From contig NC_134137.1 of the NCBI RefSeq assembly GCF_033958435.1, positions 228,511,501 to 228,575,500 of the forward strand: a DNA stretch of 64,000 nt, written 5' to 3'. This document shows positions 58,657 to 64,000 of this stretch, in pieces (position 1 is the stretch's first letter; each line of letters begins with the position of its first letter). The position numbers were made by a program, and so were the translations under genes. The DNA comes from Carettochelys insculpta (taxonomy: Eukaryota > Chordata > Testudines > Carettochelyidae). The notes beneath the pieces are model-generated. The model was not told the origin of the DNA. It worked only from the letters and a program-made list of their open reading frames with translations, and did no database searches.

Positions 58657-60977
58657 TTACACAGAAGCCTGACACCCCCCCCTGGCAAAAAACAGCTCCT
58701 TTAAAAAAAAACGATGGCAAAGCCAGACAGAAAGAAGAATAATCACAATTTGTACTGCCTGAGCCTCCTGTCTGGCATCAGCATAAATGCTACTGCTGAA
58801 GTAATTACCAGTGTTTCTATCTTTTAATAAAGTTGATATATCACCATCGCCACCTGTGTTTGTGGGAATCTCTAGCAGGAGCGATGATGCTGACCACCTC
58901 TGGCAAACTTTGCTAACAGTGGTTAATATATCAGGGCAAGGTGCATGCACAGGAGATTGCTGCTTTTTAAAAAAAATAACCTTCCTGGTCGAAAACCCAG
59001 ATTCACAGAGGTATATTGATCTGAACACCATTAAAAGACAGATGGCTATATTCTGGCTGTTCTGAAATTGGTCATCATATTCAGTCCACATATTACCACC
59101 TGAAGCCTTACAATTTTTAATTGAAAGGCATCTTCATCAGTTAATCAAAAACTGTTTTTGCTTCAGAAGGACAAAGTCCATCACAAGACGGATCAAGAAT
59201 AAAAGCAAATCCTTTGCAGTTTTAAAATTCTCAAATCTATAGGATGCGTTAGGCATTCTTGAATCATTTTCAAAGTTTCACCTATATCGGCAACTTCTCA
59301 GAGGTGGAGTGCAGAAATTTTACCTTTTGACCTCTACGCGAGTGTTGGTGATGCTTTTTAAAATCACTAATAATCCTACTAATAGCTTCATTAGTAAATA
59401 AATTAAGATGCAGAGCTTTACCGTTTAGGTGGCGGCTGGTAGCATTAACTGGTCTTTTGTTAATCTACAGGCAGCTTGGCTTTGAGCAGGCTGCTGCATG
59501 AGGGAGGGGCGGGGCTGAGCTCCCGCCTCACATGCCAATGAAAATCAACTTCTGTGCCACTCTTAGCACCCTTGCCCGGAATTGCTGACCCCTGACCTAC
59601 AGTAATAACATGCAGTGCAGGAAAAGTGCAATGTCTTTGCAGTTAAATCTATCTGAAAGATTTTAAGATTGAAAGGCACATACTTTTTCTCAAACAGATC
59701 CTGAACACTGCTTGTACGTTCTTGGAGCTGAAAGTTGAGGCAATTCAAGTGACCAGCAGCATTGTTGGACTTGTAGTTTGAAAGACATTCTATTTGCTTC
59801 AGAAGTGCACAAACTTCTAACACATGCCTGCTACTTAAACAGAGTTTAGATGGTGCAAAAGGTCCCTGGTACTTAGTCAAAATGTTTTGTAAAATAGCTT
59901 TTAAAAAGGAAAATGTTGCAAGCTAGAAGTAGAGTGTTTGCGGTTCACTAATCGCATCACAACACCCACTCTTTTTGTTCCAATTCCCCAACAATTTACT
60001 ACACAGGAGAGTCAGGTGAATGACATAGCAAAGCATATTTAATGCATGGTATATTGCTGTAAAATAGAAAGCAACACCCTGCTTTCCCTGTCATAGCAGC
60101 ACTTCTGTCTCTGAGGAACAAGATTACTTTCTGCACACCTAAACCACTGGTTTTTAAATGGTCTTTTCCAAAAATTATCCCTCTTCTGGTGTAGGTTTCT
60201 AATGTTATTAAGCACAAAAATTCTTCCTTAAAAATTTCAGCATTATAAAATCTAATAAATGGCAATAGACAGGCAGTCCCACTTAAATCAGGGTGAGCAA
60301 AGTGGGGGACAAGCCCCCTCATGGAGACATGAAATTTTTTAAGGGGGCATGCAGAACAATCGGCTGCTGGGCCTCAGATTTATCCATCTCATTAAAATGT
60401 TGAAATATGTTGCTCTTTTTACATATGCATATTCACATTTATATACTGATTAATACAGCTTTTACATGCTAATTTATTTTCTTACACATGCCAAAAGGTT
60501 TGATTTATAAACCATATAAACATAAATCAATAAAAATTTCAGTTGGATTACACTAGACAGGCTGGGGGCACTGCTAATTGCAGCGACAAAAAGTGGGGTC
60601 TGACATAAAAAGTTTGCTCAACCCTGACTTAAATTGTTTCACCTGTTCACTGCAAAATATGGATATTTGGCTTTTTTTTTTTCCTTTAAATCAGAAAGCA
60701 ATGCTGAAACAATCCAGTTACCTCCAATTGGACTGCCATAGGATCACACATGGGAACTTGCTTCACAATGTCATCTTTGTGCTCCAGCAAAAAGTCCCTC
60801 TGGAATTTCCAAAATGTACTCCTTCACAAGCTCAGCATCTAGGACAGCCTTTTTCTTAGATAGTATCAACATTATCTGGAGAAAAGGAGCTGTTGCTTTT
60901 TCTGCGCAGTGGCTGATGTTCTGAGAATGACATCTGAAGTGTGATATGAAGTTTTCAAATTTTGTCACATTTTGCAA
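58657..60977 (-). pseudogene. Old hAT transposase remnant (ZBED/GTF2IRD2-like)
   Basis: Minus-strand pieces appear in transposase order. At 60977-60771 is an N-terminal block (LILSKKKAVLDAELVKEYIL), similar to the segment after the BED finger. At about 60280-60000 is the first catalytic-core part (FIRFYNAEIFKEEFLC, LKTSGLGVQKV, DRSAAMTGKAGC). At about 59780-59600 is HLNCLNFQLQERTSSVQDLF. At about 59030-58980 is YLCESGFSTR of the C-terminal dimerisation region. All pieces are in different frames and divergent. The gene is split by the MITE at 60289-60626, and probably by another repeat ending GGAATTGCTGACCCCTG near 59590. It is clearly older than the copy at 12612-15198. Confidence 0.65.
60289..60626. 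mobile_element. hAT-type MITE, 338 bp, 8-bp TSD ACTTAAAT
   Basis: The ends are CAGGGTGAGCAAAGTGGGGG and the inverted AGTTTGCTCAACCCTG. A perfect ACTTAAAT lies at 60281-60288 and 60627-60634. It is the inverted homologue of 39234-39574 (for example ATCTCATTAAAATGTTGAAA here, and its inverse there). Confidence 0.93.
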
Positions 60978-61303
60978 TGCTGCAAGGAGGAGAGGCTACA
61001 CTGAAGTTGCTCCACTTTGATTTAAAGTGGTGTGCCATGTTGATGGCCTTCCAAACAGACACAGTGGTTTGGCATATTGAACAAGATTTCTGTGTTTACA
61101 TGAGGTAACACGATTAAAAAAAAAAAAGAAAAATCATTGTCCAGGTTGTGTTAAAAGCTCATTTTTTGCTGTGGACATTGTGATGTTTACTTCCACTCAC
61201 ATTAAATTTTGGCTCCTTTCCAACACAAATGAAAGGAAAAGGCAGAGTCCTAGCTCAATTGTAGCCAATAGTATGATAAGAACCGTAGACCTAGAAAGCA
61301 GTG

Positions 61304-61572
61304 CAGGTTGTATACCTCTACTTTGGAAATCTCTTCATCTGACAACTGTAATCCGACATGACTTTCGTTAACTGGATGACCCACTTATAAATGGGTTTCT
61401 CCATGGTCCCATAAAATTTGTTTATAGACACCAGTCCTGGTTCTCAGGGTTCTGTGCAGTTATTTAGTGGTAATGCACCCCTAAATTTCTTCTAAGAGCC
61501 CAGTAACCAGCAAATTTTCTCAGCTGGCATTGAGCAGGTCAAAAGGGTACCAGATTAGAGAGGTTCAACCTG
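61304..61572. mobile_element. Tc1/mariner-type MITE (CAGGTT ends), 269 bp
   Basis: The left end is CAGGTTGTATACCTCTACTT. The inverted right end is GATTAGAGAGGTTCAACCTG followed by TA (61573-61574). Same family as 18201 and 28100. Confidence 0.7.
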
Positions 61573-61659
61573 TACTATATTTGTGCTCTGGTATCTCTAG
61601 GCACAGGAACTGACTCTGTTGGTGTTCCACGGTTGGAGAATTCACAAGAAAAAAAAAAA

Positions 61660-62168
61660 AAAGGTGTGTGCTCAGCACCCACCTGCTGATCAGCTCCTCC
61701 TCCAAAGCATCTCCTGCCTGCTGCCAATCAGCTACTTGGCAGGAGGATCAGGGTCAGAAAGAACCACAATGCACTCAGGGAGAGACTGGAAGAAGTGGAG
61801 TGACAGTGGGGCCTATAGGAAAGGGGCAAAGTGAATGTGGGGCCTTGTGCCAAGCGGGGTGGAGCATTCCCAGGGAAACCTCAAAGTCAGTGCCCAGTGC
61901 CACCACCCGCAGCATGCAAGAGTGAACTGATCAGTTTCCTAGGTCCCACAAGCAGAGGGTTCCCAGCCCCCCGCCACTCTGGGAGCCACAAAACTGACCA
62001 GTCCTGGTGGGCTGGTCAGTTTTCTGGCTCCTGAAAGCCCAGGGAAACCGGGAACCAGGCTCGGGAACCAAGCTGTAGCCTGGTTCCCTCTCCCCGCAGC
62101 TTGCAGGAAAATTTGAATTACGCAGGGGTTGCAAGAATGCAATCCTCATGTAACTCGAGGGTTTACTG
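61660..62168. mobile_element. Right part of a Tigger-like mariner MITE
   Basis: It ends TGTAACTCGAGGGTTTACTG followed by TA (62169-62170), the Tigger-type terminus. I could not identify the left end; the limit given is where GC-rich interior sequence begins after an A-rich tract (61648-61661). Confidence 0.5.
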
Positions 62169-63251
62169 TATTCAGCTAGCTTCCCTACCCCACAGCCTAT
62201 TCCATGACCGGGGCTACCGAGGTGCCAGTTTCTCAGTACTGGCAAGTAACAGCACAAAAAAAAGCACTGACTATGAAACTTACTTTTGCATTGCTGCTGC
62301 CAGCATCACTTCCTTCAGAGCTGGATGGTCAGCCAGCAGTCACTGTTCTCTTGCCACTCAGCTAGTGCTTAATTTTTGCCAGTGCTTGCTGGGGCTGAAC
62401 CCTGGTATTTTTTGTTACCAATTAAGCACTGACAGTAAATTGCTTATTAGATAACAATTTCCAGCCACATCACTGTTCATTAATTAAATCGTGAGTATGG
62501 CTTTAAGGTGAGCTGTCAGAGCACATAGGAGTCCGTGGCAGACCACATTTGGCCCCCAAGCTGCCTATTGAGTGTCACAGTTCTAAAATGAAATCTTTAA
62601 GGGCTGGTATACCATCTTAATTTGATTAATGAATTACAGAATTAGGTTAGACAATGTAAAATTATGTGTCCACACAAAGGGGGTCTGAACTAGTTTCACC
62701 AAATTAATTTCAAAACAGATTTTATTTAAGCAAGCATAAACGCTATCAACCATAAGCAGTATCATCCATAAAGCACAGATAAAGCCTCTGAGAAAAGGCG
62801 CTTCTGCTATTTCTCTTTGAAGCTTGCCTTCTGGCTACAACCCTTCTGCCTCAGCAGATGGTGTAACTTTATTTTCTGACACATTACAAATCCCACAGAA
62901 CTGTTAATCCGCACATTGTAATTTGAGCTTCTGCAAATCAGTGAGAACTTCCCTTTCTACAGTCCTTGCTTGGAGGCAACAGTGTAACATTAACAAAACA
63001 GCCTTAATAGGAGTGTGATATAGAGAAAAAAAATGCTATTCCCACCTGCCTTGAATGCAGCAAGGTCAAAGGGGGTGGAGTCTAAGTTTCTCTTATTCAG
63101 GTCTCCCCCCCACACACACTTAGGAAAACTGGATTTATGACAAAAATAAGGGAAGCAAAAGTGGATTTCCGTTGACCATTAGTTTCACCAATTTCATGAA
63201 CTTGAAAAAGTTTGGAAGATAGCTTTTAAACTGGCTAAGCTTAGTAAGTAA

Positions 63252-63637
63252 GGCTGGGTCTACCTTACAGGGTTAGGTCGACATAAGAGATCTCATGTTG
63301 ATCTACCTGCGGAAGTGTCTTCACTTAAATTTGGTTCCTGGTGATGTAAATGCCTCTCTAGGCCAATTTAGTAACTACCTTCCAAAACAGAATAAAGTCA
63401 CATTTGATGTAATTAGATTGGCACCGTGTCAGTGCAGAAACAACATTACTTACATCAACTGATACTGGCATTCAGGGCCAACCCATAACGACAATAAAAT
63501 CAATAAAAGCACCTCTGGTGTGGCTGTGCACTGCTGCTACACAGAGCCAAGTGAGCGCATGCACAAGCAATTTAGTAAGTGTGGTTGGCTGTGTGCAAAC
63601 AAATTAGGTCAACATAGTTTTGTAGTGTAGACACTGA
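63252..63637. mobile_element. Harbinger-like MITE, about 386 bp
   Basis: The left end is GGCTGGGTCTACCTTACAGG followed by GTCGACAT. The inverted right end is GTCAACATAGTTTTGTAGTG followed by TAGACAC. The left flank is TAA and the right flank TTA. The ends resemble those of the autonomous Harbinger element at 40830. Confidence 0.65.
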
Positions 63638-64000
63638 TTACGTCACAGGGAGGGCATGGAAGATGAGACCAAAGCGAACATGACCCCGATTAATTACCAT
63701 TCCAAAAGTTTAATCCCACATACAACAGAACAAATGAAGAAAACTTTTCCACAGCCTCCCTGAAAGAAACCACAGCTCTTTTCCAGAGGAGACCCTTCTA
63801 TGCAATATCCCTCAGCAACAAGGATCTCTGTGCTAAAACTTGCAGTATTGGAAAGACCATTGACAGAAGAATTAAAATGAGAAGAGGGTCCTCCCAGTAA
63901 TACTGGTTTCCTAAGAAGTATCAGGGAACTTCTTTAAGCAGCACCAGTGGACAAGTTATTCAGAGGCTGATAGTCGGGTTCACTCACTAGAATTCAGGGA

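Larger units (their letters stand above)
38694..64000 (-). other. NAA50: NAA50 intron 1 (partial)
   Basis: This is everything right of the exon 2 acceptor; the 5' end is outside the window. It exceeds 25 kb and is mostly transposon-derived (listed separately). I recognise nothing in 38750-39220, 39590-40820, 48340-49035, 49640-52590, 57140-58010, 60980-61300, 62170-63245 and 63645-64000. No CpG island is present here. Confidence 0.75.

Noticed and set aside
61171..61371. Short open frames around the mariner MITE at 61304
   Set aside because: They cross transposon boundaries and show no protein similarity I can recognise.
1..64000. CRISPR arrays, operons, toxin-antitoxin or phage defence systems
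   Set aside because: The window is intron-containing vertebrate DNA; no regularly spaced direct repeats or prokaryotic gene organisation are present.

Overview
This is vertebrate nuclear DNA, almost certainly from a turtle (possibly a softshell; that narrower call rests only on the look of the repeats). It is AT-leaning and intron-rich, and it carries sauropsid CR1 LINE 3' ends, MIR SINEs, DIRS retrotransposon debris, and many short DNA transposons whose ends read roughly GGCTGTGTCTACACTAG, a pattern I associate with turtle genomes. There are no operons, ribosome binding sites, CRISPR arrays or other prokaryotic features.

The only protein-coding gene I can support fully is NAA50 (N-alpha-acetyltransferase 50, NatE/San) on the minus strand. 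Coding exons 2 to 5 lie at 38557-38693, 37974-38093, 36466-36532 and 33865-34045. Splice sites and reading phases all agree. The four exons hold 505 coding bases; with the usual 8-base coding part of exon 1 they make a 170-residue protein. Exon 1 was not found and should lie beyond 64000, so intron 1 exceeds 25 kb. A long 3' UTR probably runs down to about 30260.

A CpG island at about 22910-23960 has three CCAAT boxes and two strong minus-strand splice donors. It looks like the promoter and non-coding first exon of another minus-strand gene. By amniote synteny (USF3 lies beside NAA50 on the same strand in human) this is probably USF3, so positions 1-23450 would be its first intron. I found no USF3 coding exon.

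Nearly everything else is transposable elements. Region by region: 1-3700, minus-strand DIRS gag/RT wreckage with a tRNA-like SINE; 4400-12100, a series of TIR elements (Tc1/mariner-, hAT- and Harbinger-type); 12136-15208, a 2.6 kb hAT transposon with a broken but recognisable transposase inserted into the end of a mariner-type MITE; 16500-20300, CR1 with a nested palindromic MITE and more MITEs; 24000-30250, intergenic with MITEs; 38700-64000 (NAA50 intron 1), a 4.2 kb two-gene PIF/Harbinger element, a CR1 copy, a 2.3 kb non-autonomous hAT, a 4.5 kb APE-type LINE split by a hAT MITE, and an old decayed hAT transposase split by another hAT MITE.

I see no previously undescribed gene system. 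The notable content is the transposon record: many insertions still show exact target-site duplications and nesting order, and nearly all hAT insertions share a central TA in the 8-bp duplication.
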